Below, piece after piece: positions 1 through 5,806 of a stretch of 7,556 nt of DNA (position 1 is its first letter; every line of letters starts with the position of its first letter). The notes under the pieces were generated by a model. That model was given only the letters and a program-made list of their open reading frames with translations. It was not told the DNA's origin and did no database searches. This DNA is from Myxococcota bacterium (GTDB lineage Bacteria > Myxococcota_A > UBA9160 > PR03): NCBI GenBank assembly GCA_025453505.1, contig JALOQG010000127.1, positions 1 to 7,556 of the forward strand, given 5' to 3'. A program made the position numbers and the translations under genes.

Positions 1-510
1 CTCCTCGCGCGCTACGCGGCCGAGCCCGCTTCGACCGTGGCGCCCGCTGCGAAGCCGGCGCCGGCGAAGCGCGTGTGGCGGCTCGGCAAGCAGGAAGTTC
101 CGGCGCGCCTCGTGCCGCGCGTGTATCGCAGCAGTAGCGGCCTCGAGATCTGGGTCGGCCGCAGCGACGAGGGCAACGACCTGCTCTCGACGCGTCTCGC
201 GCGCGGCAACGACCTGTTCTTCCACCTGGAAGCGTCGCCGGGGAGCCACGTCGTGCTGCGCACCGAGGGCCGCAGCGATCCGCCGTCCGAGGCGCTGCTC
301 GAGGCGGCCGAGCTCGCCGTCCATTTTTCGAAGCACCGTAAGGTGACGGAGGCCCACGTGACGGTGTCGCCGATCAAGAATGTGTCGAAACCGCGCGGGG
401 CCAAGCCGGGCCTCGTCTACGTGACCGGGGGACGTTCCCTACGTCTGCGGCGCGACGAGAAGCGGCTCCAGGCGATTCTCGCCTCGCGCGGTGACGGTTC
501 CGCGGAATAG
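1..510 (+). CDS. NFACT-R (DUF814) domain protein, C-terminal part (5' truncated)
   Basis: The frame is open from the first base and ends at TAG 508-510, so this is the last ~169 residues of a longer protein whose start lies outside the window. After a low-complexity Ala/Pro/Lys linker (visible residues ~9-24) comes an NFACT-R domain at ~35-150. It shows a VGRS motif (52-55), an ND pair (59-60), DLFFH (71-75), PGSHVV (80-85), an AAELA helix (~102-106) and KPRGAKPG (130-137), all family hallmarks. NFACT proteins (RqcH/Rqc2, and the so-called fibronectin-binding FbpA proteins) bind the large ribosomal subunit and tRNA. RqcH adds alanine tails to stalled nascent chains. The N-terminal NFACT-N domain that would separate RqcH from simpler relatives is not visible, so I give no symbol. 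The family call is firm; the role in tailing is inference. Confidence 0.85.
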   Translation, partial: LLARYAAEPASTVAPAAKPAPAKRVWRLGKQEVPARLVPRVYRSSSGLEIWVGRSDEGNDLLSTRLARGNDLFFHLEASPGSHVVLRTEGRSDPPSEALLEAAELAVHFSKHRKVTEAHVTVSPIKNVSKPRGAKPGLVYVTGGRSLRLRRDEKRLQAILASRGDGSAE

Positions 511-532
511 TCGAGTCCTCCTCAAGCCAATC

Positions 533-549
533 ATCGGCGTCGCCGATTT
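533..549 (+). terminator. Possible short hairpin terminator after the NFACT gene
   Basis: A perfect 6-bp inverted repeat (ATCGGC, loop GTC, GCCGAT) lies 23 bp after the NFACT stop codon. It is followed by only three T residues (547-549). The stem is compact and GC-rich, but the T tract is too short for a confident intrinsic terminator, so it may simply be a chance dyad. Confidence 0.25.
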
Positions 550-603
550 CGCAAGACGCAACCTCGTTTCGGGCTCGTGAGAGGTTTCCGCGGGAGAGGG
601 GAC

Positions 604-1323
604 ATGGCGTTTCTCGCGCTGCTCGGCATCTCGGCGTTCGGCGTCGTCAGCTTCGTGGTCGGGCTCCGGCTCGTGCTGCTGTCGCGCCGCACCGGCCTGT
701 TGCCCGAGCGCCTGATCGGGGTCTCGCTCTTCTTCGCCGGTGGACTCGGCACCGGGTTGCTCGTCGCAGCCGGCTTCGCGGGCGAGGCCGGATGGCTCGT
801 CGCGACGGCCTCCGTGCTGATGATCAACCTGGGCGTCGCCGCGCTCGGCGTGTTCACCTGGCGCGTGTTCCGGCCGACGCTCTTCGGTGCCACGCTCGTG
901 GCCGCCTGCATCGCGCTGCTCTTTCTCTCGATGATCGTGGACCGCTTCGCCGGCGAGTACCTCGGCGCGTCGCGAAGCGACTTCTCGATCGCCAGCGATC
1001 ATGCGGGCCGCCTGCTGCTCTACGGCTGGGCGACCTGGGAATCGTTCCGGCAGTACGCGCTCGCGCGGCGTCGCGTGCGGATCGGAGTGACCGAGCCGCT
1101 GGTCGCCAATCGTTTCCTGCTCTGGGGCATCGGCACCAGTTCCGCGCTCGGCATCTGGTTGCACGCGTTCTGGAGCGAGCTGGCCCGGCGGCCCGACCAG
1201 ACGGAGAGCTATCTCGTGATCACGGCGCTCGGCACGGCCTGTGCCCTCGCGATCTGGCTGGCGTTCTTCCCGCCGCAGGCATACCGGATGCTCTTCTCAC
1301 GCGCGGCGCTCAGCGCCCCTTGA
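604..1323 (+). CDS. Seven-helix integral membrane protein of unknown function
   Basis: This is a 239-residue hydrophobic protein that I do not recognise. Seven likely membrane helices lie at about 3-26, 36-57, 63-86, 92-113, 134-152, 169-192 and 203-222. Basic residues concentrate in the loops after helices 1 (RR at 28-29, R36), 3 (RVFR 87-90) and 5 (RRR 155-157), which by the positive-inside rule puts the N-terminus outside and the C-terminus in the cytoplasm. Helix 7 ends in an FFPP turn and an aromatic/basic tail. There is no soluble output domain. I chose ATG 604 because GGGAG at 592-596 lies 7 bp upstream; a GTG at 577 would add nine polar residues before the first helix. It follows the NFACT gene by 93 bp, and its last 14 bp overlap the end of the convergent crotonase gene. 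The topology recalls the 7TM sensory modules attached to some signalling proteins, but that is only resemblance. Confidence 0.75.
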   Translation: MAFLALLGISAFGVVSFVVGLRLVLLSRRTGLLPERLIGVSLFFAGGLGTGLLVAAGFAGEAGWLVATASVLMINLGVAALGVFTWRVFRPTLFGATLVAACIALLFLSMIVDRFAGEYLGASRSDFSIASDHAGRLLLYGWATWESFRQYALARRRVRIGVTEPLVANRFLLWGIGTSSALGIWLHAFWSELARRPDQTESYLVITALGTACALAIWLAFFPPQAYRMLFSRAALSAP

Positions 1324-2119
1324 ACACCGGCTTGCGTTTCTCGCGGATCGCCGCGAGCGCCTCGCGATGGTCGTCGCTCTGGAAGGTCACGATCTCGAGC
1401 GCGGTCGAGTAGTCGAAGGCGGCGCTCGCTGCCTGCTTCACCCACTGGTTGACGGCCATCTTCGTGTAGCGGAGTGCGAGCGGTGCGCCCGCCGCGAGCC
1501 GCTCCGCGAAGGCGCGTGCCTGCGTCAGCAGCTCGGCCGCCGGAACGACCCGGTTCACGAGGCCCATGCGCAGCGCATCGGCGGCTTCGACTTTGTCGCC
1601 CGTGAGCAGGAACTCCTTCGCGCGCGCGGGGCCGAGCACCAGCGGCCAGATCGCGGCGCCGCCGTCGCCCGCGACGATGCCGACGCGCACGTGCGGATCC
1701 GCGATCGACGCCGTGTCCGCCATGAACAGCACGTCGCAGAGCAGCGCGATCGAAGCGCCGAGTCCGACGGCGGGACCGTTGAGCGCCGCGACGATCGGGA
1801 TCTCGACGTCGAGCAGGTCCCAGATCAGCTGCTTCGCGTCGCGGCGCAACGGATCGAGCTTCTCGAGGCCTCCGCTCCCCAGCTCCGGGAACCATGCGAA
1901 GTCGCCGCCGGCGCAGAAGGCGCGCCCGGCGCCGGTCAGCAGCACCGCGCGCGCCTCGGTCTCCTCGCGCAGCGCGCCGAAGAGCCGCGTCAGCTCCTCG
2001 TGCAGCAGACCGTCCACCGCGTTCAGCTCGCTCTTCGGGTGATCGATCGTGATCTCGAGGACGGCGTCGCGCCGCTCGATGCGGAGCGCCTCGAACGCGC
2101 GCGTCTCGAGACGGCTCAC
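1310..2119 (-). CDS. Crotonase (enoyl-CoA hydratase/isomerase) family protein lacking both hydratase glutamates
   Basis: This 269-residue protein has the single-domain crotonase length and fold. The CoA-binding and oxyanion-hole segments are clear: FCAGGD (68-73) and NGPAVGLGAS (114-123). The later LTGDKVEAADALRMGLVNRVV stretch (from 172) is typical of the family. Aligned by eye with rat mitochondrial hydratase, Glu144 becomes Ser123 and Glu164 becomes His143, so classical syn-hydration of enoyl-CoA is unlikely. Asp152 in an AGDGG loop is a candidate alternative acid/base. Isomerase, hydrolase or C-C lyase activity on a CoA thioester are all possible. The start is GTG at 2119, whose last two bases form part of the TGA stop of the upstream flavin-enzyme gene (a 4-bp GTGA overlap). 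No separate ribosome-binding site is evident, which implies translational coupling. The frame stays open further upstream, but that is antisense-like extension inside the flavin-enzyme gene. Confidence 0.88.
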   Translation of the reverse strand: MSRLETRAFEALRIERRDAVLEITIDHPKSELNAVDGLLHEELTRLFGALREETEARAVLLTGAGRAFCAGGDFAWFPELGSGGLEKLDPLRRDAKQLIWDLLDVEIPIVAALNGPAVGLGASIALLCDVLFMADTASIADPHVRVGIVAGDGGAAIWPLVLGPARAKEFLLTGDKVEAADALRMGLVNRVVPAAELLTQARAFAERLAAGAPLALRYTKMAVNQWVKQAASAAFDYSTALEIVTFQSDDHREALAAIREKRKPVFKGR

Positions 2120-3294
2120 AGGATCGAGTAGTCGGCGTCGACGCCGAGCAGCGCACGGCCCGCGAGTTCGAGGCTGCCCGACGCGACCGAAGCGTGCTGC
2201 GTCACGACGTGGACGTCGCGGAAGCAGCGCTGGAGCGGGCTCGTCTGGTAGATCGAGGAGCCGCCGCCGAGTTCGTAGACGAGATCGACGGCGCGTGCGG
2301 CGTCGCGCACGGCGTGGGCGGCCGCGATCCGCACGCGTGCCCGATCCACGAGCGCGATCGTGCCCCCGGCTTCGACGCGCCGCCAGACGTCGTCGATCGT
2401 CGCGAGCAGGAACGAACGCGCGCCGCCGAGCGCGCCTTCGGCCTGCGCCACCGCCACCTGCGCGGTGCCGCGATCCGCGAGCCGCTTCTGTGCGAGCGCC
2501 GGCGTCTTCTTCGCCGCGAGCGCCACGAGTTCGTCGATCGCGCGCCGTGCGATCCCGAGCGCGATCGAGGCGACGCCGACCGCGAGCAGGCCGAAAACCG
2601 GGACTCGATAGAGCGTTCCCGCTTCGCGCGGGGCGTCGCTGAGCAGTGACACCGCGTGAGGGTCCGCTACGAAGCGGTCGCGCACGGCGAGGTCGTGGCT
2701 GCCGGTGCCCGACAGGCCCGACACGTGCCAGGTGTCGAGGATCTCGACTTCCTCGGCCGGGAAGAAGCAGAGTCGGATGTCGGGTCGGCCCTGCGGCGAG
2801 AGTTCGGGCCCCGCGCCGTTCACCACGATCGCGCCGCCGAGCAGCGACGTGCAGTGCTGGCAGCCACTGCCGAAGCTCCAGCGGCCCGACACCGTGAAGC
2901 CGCCCGCGGTCCGCGTAGCACGCCCGGTCGGTGCGAAGACGCCGCCGGTGACCGCGCCCGGCGAAGAGAAGATCTCGCGCGCCGCGGACGGCTCGATCCA
3001 GGCGGCGAGCGCGCTCGTGGTCGACGCGATCATCGCGCACCAGCCCGCTGCGGCGTCGCCGATGGCGAGCGTCTCGAGGACGCGCACCAGGTCGGCGAGC
3101 GACAACTCGGCCCCGCCGAACGATCGCGGCAGGCAGAGCCGGAAGAGACCGGCCTCCTCGAAGGCGCGCACGAACGGCTCCGGCAGGCGCCGCGCGCGTT
3201 CGATCTCGGCGCCGCGATCCCGCAGCGCCGCCGCCTGGATCCCGGCCGCCTTCACGACCGCTTCCGAACCGGCTCCGGATGTCGTGGTCGTCAT
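2116..3294 (-). CDS. Acyl-CoA-dehydrogenase-fold flavin enzyme, probable group D monooxygenase (HsaA/HpaH/DszC-like)
   Basis: The product is 392 residues, matching the ~390-400 of the HsaA type. The order is an N-terminal helical domain (~1-115), a beta domain (~116-215; TVSGRWSFGSG 134-144, DTWHVSGLSGTGSHD 187-201) and a C-terminal type-2 ACAD helical domain (~235-380). The last contains ELGGGSSIY (341-349) and PLQRCFRDVHVVTQH (353-367). These motifs fit the flavin-dependent hydroxylase branch better than true acyl-CoA dehydrogenases. Ser143 and His367 sit where C2-HpaH and DszC have active-site Ser and His, and I see no YEGT-like catalytic glutamate loop. Such enzymes use reduced flavin from a separate reductase to hydroxylate phenolic or sulfur substrates; no reductase gene is visible here. 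ATG 3294 is chosen because GGAGG (3308-3304) lies 9 bp upstream; in-frame extension to 3348 would add an Arg-rich stretch. Some members may instead be dehydrogenases. It is the first gene of a two-gene operon with the crotonase. Confidence 0.85.
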   Translation of the reverse strand: MTTTTSGAGSEAVVKAAGIQAAALRDRGAEIERARRLPEPFVRAFEEAGLFRLCLPRSFGGAELSLADLVRVLETLAIGDAAAGWCAMIASTTSALAAWIEPSAAREIFSSPGAVTGGVFAPTGRATRTAGGFTVSGRWSFGSGCQHCTSLLGGAIVVNGAGPELSPQGRPDIRLCFFPAEEVEILDTWHVSGLSGTGSHDLAVRDRFVADPHAVSLLSDAPREAGTLYRVPVFGLLAVGVASIALGIARRAIDELVALAAKKTPALAQKRLADRGTAQVAVAQAEGALGGARSFLLATIDDVWRRVEAGGTIALVDRARVRIAAAHAVRDAARAVDLVYELGGGSSIYQTSPLQRCFRDVHVVTQHASVASGSLELAGRALLGVDADYSIL

Positions 3295-3303
3295 CAGATC
3301 CCG

Positions 3304-3308
3304 CCTCC
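3304..3308 (-). promoter_or_regulatory. Ribosome-binding site of the flavin-enzyme gene
   Basis: A GGAGG on the minus strand, 9 bp before ATG 3294, decides this start over the longer in-frame option at 3348. Confidence 0.7.
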
Positions 3309-3322
3309 GTGCGCCGCGACGC

Positions 3323-3351
3323 AGCATACCCGAGTGCGCGCGCGTCACTCG
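3323..3351 (-). promoter_or_regulatory. Tentative promoter of the flavin-enzyme/crotonase operon
   Basis: A TATGCT -10-like hexamer reads leftward at 3328-3323, which would place the transcript start near 3316 and give a ~20-nt leader containing the GGAGG site. No good -35 hexamer lies at the expected distance; the region that would hold it (about 3346-3351) coincides with one arm of an inverted repeat. Activator dependence or a different sigma factor would explain this, as would a wrong call. Confidence 0.3.
3331..3351. promoter_or_regulatory. Inverted repeat, candidate operator between divergent genes
   Basis: CGAGTG (3331-3336) and CACTCG (3346-3351) form a perfect 6-bp dyad with a 9-bp GC-alternating spacer. 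It lies between the two divergent promoter candidates and would overlap the -35 region of the leftward one. Two half-sites with centres 15 bp apart suit a dimeric regulator such as a TetR-type repressor, which often controls acyl-CoA and ring-degradation operons. No regulator gene is visible in the window, so the protein is unknown. Confidence 0.3.
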
Positions 3352-3360
3352 TGCGACGCC

Positions 3361-3388
3361 TTGACCCGATGCCCGATCCCTATAGGCT
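3361..3388 (+). promoter_or_regulatory. Sigma-70-like promoter of the cytochrome c peroxidase gene
   Basis: TTGACC (3361-3366) matches five of six -35 positions. After a 16-bp spacer, TAGGCT (3383-3388) supplies the T, A and final T of a -10 box; the overlapping TATAGG at 3381 matches better but leaves only 14 bp. The predicted transcript start near 3395 leaves a ~22-nt leader with a strong ribosome-binding site (GGAGGG 3405-3410). Confidence 0.45.
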
Positions 3389-3404
3389 GGCCGCCTTGAT
3401 CAGC

Positions 3405-3410
3405 GGAGGG
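3405..3410 (+). promoter_or_regulatory. Ribosome-binding site of the peroxidase gene
   Basis: GGAGGG lies 6 bp before ATG 3417, a near-ideal Shine-Dalgarno. It supports this start, which also gives a complete signal peptide. Confidence 0.75.
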
Positions 3411-3416
3411 TGAGCC

Positions 3417-4433
3417 ATGCGGATCCACGGACTCGGGACCCTTTCTCTCGTCGCGTTTGCGGCCGCGGGCATCGCCATCGCGGCGGATGCAGGGGCGGCT
3501 TCGCGCGAGGAAATCCAGCAGCGCGCCAGCCAGATCTTCGGCGTGCTGCCCGCCGAGGCGGTCAGCGCGGAGAACCCGGTCACGCCGGAGAAGATCGAAC
3601 TCGGCCGCCATCTCTATTACGAGCCGCGCATCTCGATCAGCCGCAAGCTCTCGTGCAACTCGTGCCACGGTCTCGCGACTTTCGGCGTGGACAACGAGCC
3701 GACCTCCGTCGGACACGACGGCCAGCGCGGCGCACGCAATTCGCCGACGGTCTACAACGCGGCGCTGCACTTCGCGCAGTTCTGGGACGGCCGCGCTCCG
3801 AACGTCGAGGAGCAGGCCAAGGGCCCCGTGCTCAATCCCGTCGAGATGGGCATGCCGAGTCCCGAGGTCGTGAACCAACGCCTCGCCGAGATCCCCGGCT
3901 ATGCGCCGCTCTTCGCCGCGGCGTTCCCCGGCGAGCAGGACCCGATCACCTACGACAACTTCGCGAAAGCGGTCGGCGCCTTCGAGCGGCGGCTCGTGAC
4001 GCCGTCGCGCTTCGACGAGTTCCTCGGCGGCCAGGCCGACGCGCTCACGGACGCCGAAGTCGCCGGCCTCGCGAAGTTCATGGACGTCGGCTGTCCCACC
4101 TGCCACATGACGGCGACGATCGGCGGCCAGATGTACCAGAAGCTCGGTCTCGTCCATCCCTACGAGTCGAAGGATCTCGGTCGCTACGAAGTCACGAAGA
4201 AGGACGCCGACAAGTACTTCTTCAAGGTCCCGTCGCTGCGCAACGTCGAGAAGACCGGTCCGTGGTTCCACGACGGCAGCGTGACGACGCTCTCGCAGGC
4301 GATCGAGCTGATGGCGTGGCACCAGCTGGACAAGAAGCTCGAGCCGGCCGACGTGCAGTCGATCGAGACCTTCCTGAAGAGCCTCACGGGCACGCCGGAC
4401 CCCGACTACATCGCCGAGCCGGGGAAGCTCTGA
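3417..4433 (+). CDS. Di-heme cytochrome c peroxidase (bacterial CCP/MauG family), periplasmic
   Basis: The 338-residue product has the usual family length and is probably a complete enzyme that reduces H2O2 to water with electrons from a small cytochrome c or cupredoxin. A signal peptide spans ~1-28 (hydrophobic core 8-22, Ala-rich cleavage region). Two heme c sites are visible: CNSCH (80-84, the N-terminal low-potential peroxidatic heme) and CPTCH (226-230, the C-terminal electron-entry heme). Other landmarks are His100 in SVGHDG, which aligns with the distal His71 of Pseudomonas CcpA; Trp123 in FWDGRA, the inter-heme tryptophan; Glu143 in NPVEMG, the probable catalytic glutamate; and Met299, the probable axial ligand of the second heme, which favours a peroxidase over MauG. 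LKSLTG (320-325) is a typical C-terminal motif. It stands alone, divergent from the flavin-enzyme operon and convergent with the HD-GYP gene. Heme attachment needs a cytochrome c maturation system, not seen here. Confidence 0.95.
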   Translation: MRIHGLGTLSLVAFAAAGIAIAADAGAASREEIQQRASQIFGVLPAEAVSAENPVTPEKIELGRHLYYEPRISISRKLSCNSCHGLATFGVDNEPTSVGHDGQRGARNSPTVYNAALHFAQFWDGRAPNVEEQAKGPVLNPVEMGMPSPEVVNQRLAEIPGYAPLFAAAFPGEQDPITYDNFAKAVGAFERRLVTPSRFDEFLGGQADALTDAEVAGLAKFMDVGCPTCHMTATIGGQMYQKLGLVHPYESKDLGRYEVTKKDADKYFFKVPSLRNVEKTGPWFHDGSVTTLSQAIELMAWHQLDKKLEPADVQSIETFLKSLTGTPDPDYIAEPGKL

Positions 4434-4499
4434 GGCTCGCCGCTCGCCTTCGGCTCGCTACGCGGGAACGGGGTGAGGCTCGCCGCTCGCCTGCGGCTC
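4431..4499. repeat. Direct repeat, two 26-bp copies 43 bp apart, at the convergent gene boundary
   Basis: Copies at 4431-4456 and 4474-4499 are identical at 25 of 26 positions; the mismatch is T at 4450 against G at 4493. The first copy begins with the TGA stop of the peroxidase gene. The second ends inside the stop codon of the HD-GYP gene (complement of 4498-4500). A tandem duplication or a small dispersed GC-rich repeat family would both fit. Only weak stems form (for example GCC-TTC-GGC at 4446-4454) and there is no T tract, so I see no clear intrinsic terminator in this interval. Confidence 0.8.
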
Positions 4500-5748
4500 A
4501 GCTGAGGTCGAGGTCGCCGCGGCGCGCGAGGTCCAGGAAGGCGCGTACGACGTTCGGGTCGAACTGCGTGCCGGACGCTTCGGTGATGCGGCGCACGGCC
4601 TCGTCGCGCTCGACCGCCGGCTTGTAGCTGGCGGCGCTCGTCATGCTGTCGAAGGCCTCGGCGAGCGCGATGATGCGCGCCTCGAGCGGGATCGCGTCGC
4701 CCGCGAGCTGCTCGGGGTAGCCGCTCCCGTCGAACCACTCGTGGTGGTGCAGGACCAGCGGCGCGATGTCGGCCCAGAGCTGGATCGGCGCGAGCATGCG
4801 GTGGCCGAGGACGGGATGCTGGCGCGCGATGCGGCGGTCCTCGAGCTGCGTCGGATCGAGGCGCAGCATGCCGACGTCGTGGAGCAGCGAGGCGAAGTGC
4901 AGGCGCTGGCGCTCCGCTTCACCGAGCCCCAGCTCCCGGCCGATGCGGTTCGCGAGCTGCGCGACGCGGCGCGCGTGGCCCGCCTGCAGATCCATGTGCG
5001 CGTCGAGCGCGGCGACCAGGATGTCGGTCACGTGCACGAAGAAGTTCCGCTGCGCCTGCACCAGCTGGACGCGCCGCAGCGACGCGGATCCCTGCGCGGC
5101 GAGCGTCGAGAGGGCGCGCAGGGAAGCGGCTTCGATCCCGCGTGGCGGAGCGACGACGACGAGCGCGCCGAAGCCCTCCACCGGAAGCACCGCGCCGTGG
5201 TGCGGATCGATGTTCCAGAGCGCGGCGCGACCTTCGTCCAGCGCCTGCGTGACGATCTCGCTCAGCCTCGACTCGATCGCCGCGTGGAGACCGCGGTCGC
5301 CCGCGGCGGCTTCGAGCTTCGGAACCGGTCCGGCCATGAAGAACGCGGCGGGTCCGCCGCCGAGGCGCAGCGCGCAGGCCGCGAGTCCGCTCGATGCGTC
5401 CGTCCCGTGCATCGCCGCGGCGAGCTGCTCCGACGCGTCGAGCAAGGTCGCGAGACGCTCCTTGTCGGCGTCCATCTGCTGCACCGTGCGCAGCGTCACG
5501 CGGCGCAGCAGCAGGAAGGCGCCGCCGGAGAGCACCGCGAGCGAGAAGAGCAGCGCGAGAAGGCCCGCGCGCGCGAGCGGGTCGCGCATCTCCGGCAGCA
5601 TCTCCGCGTAGGCCAGGTGGGCGAGTGCAGTCAGCGGGACGACACCACCGAGGAAGTACGCGACGACTGCGGCCCGATCCAGCGAATGGGCGAAGATCGA
5701 GAGGGAGTGGCTGCGGGACGGCGCGCGCGACTTCACGAGGAGCGCCAT
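4498..5748 (-). CDS. Membrane-anchored GAF-like/HD-GYP cyclic dinucleotide phosphodiesterase
   Basis: The 416-residue protein has a short basic N-terminus, two membrane helices (~27-48 and ~61-82) joined by a ~12-residue periplasmic loop, a GAF-like segment (~96-225, weakly conserved) and an HD-GYP domain (~235-405). The HD-GYP residues visible are H258 in GHARRV, H290-D291, H311 in HPVLGH, H335-H336-E337, the GYP signature at 343-345 and D367. The aspartate usually found in the 'VADxxDA' metal site is Glu364, a conservative change. The glutamate four residues before the first metal histidine in tri-metal enzymes is Leu254, suggesting a two-metal site. HD-GYP enzymes hydrolyse c-di-GMP (some cGAMP), so this probably links an internal signal sensed by the GAF region to motility or surface behaviour. 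The ATG at 5748 is the first start in the frame and has only a weak GAG-type ribosome-binding site. It lies 58 bp after the NTF2-like gene on the same strand and may be read from the same transcript. Confidence 0.9.
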   Translation of the reverse strand: MALLVKSRAPSRSHSLSIFAHSLDRAAVVAYFLGGVVPLTALAHLAYAEMLPEMRDPLARAGLLALLFSLAVLSGGAFLLLRRVTLRTVQQMDADKERLATLLDASEQLAAAMHGTDASSGLAACALRLGGGPAAFFMAGPVPKLEAAAGDRGLHAAIESRLSEIVTQALDEGRAALWNIDPHHGAVLPVEGFGALVVVAPPRGIEAASLRALSTLAAQGSASLRRVQLVQAQRNFFVHVTDILVAALDAHMDLQAGHARRVAQLANRIGRELGLGEAERQRLHFASLLHDVGMLRLDPTQLEDRRIARQHPVLGHRMLAPIQLWADIAPLVLHHHEWFDGSGYPEQLAGDAIPLEARIIALAEAFDSMTSAASYKPAVERDEAVRRITEASGTQFDPNVVRAFLDLARRGDLDLS

Positions 5749-5806
5749 CGGCCACTCGGCGGAACGCCTGAAGTCGAGAGCGGAACGGTGCGCCGCGCGC
5801 GTGGGA

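Noticed and set aside
577..603. GTG at 577 as the start of the 7TM protein.
   Set aside because: It would add a basic nine-residue extension and lacks a ribosome-binding site, while ATG 604 has GGGAG 7 bp upstream.
439..1164. A 241-codon minus-strand frame over the 7TM protein gene.
   Set aside because: The translation is charged low-complexity sequence, whereas the plus-strand frame has regular hydrophobic helices and a ribosome-binding site.
2120..3040. The crotonase frame stays open upstream, giving an apparent 576-residue fusion protein.
   Set aside because: The extra ~300 residues are Arg-rich low-complexity sequence in the wrong frame of the flavin-enzyme gene. The GTGA junction at 2116-2119 is a normal start.
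3345..4322. A 325-codon minus-strand frame opposite the peroxidase gene.
   Set aside because: It has no recognisable domain, and the plus strand fully explains the sequence.
4415..4439. CGAGCC (4415-4420) and GGCTCG (4434-4439) as a terminator hairpin after the peroxidase gene.
   Set aside because: Most of the loop and one arm lie in coding sequence, the loop is 13 nt and no T tract follows; it is more likely a product of the repeat's composition.
3410..4627. A 405-codon open frame on the plus strand overlapping the peroxidase gene.
   Set aside because: It is an Arg-rich shadow of a gene with heme motifs, signal peptide and ribosome-binding site; GC-rich DNA produces such frames commonly.
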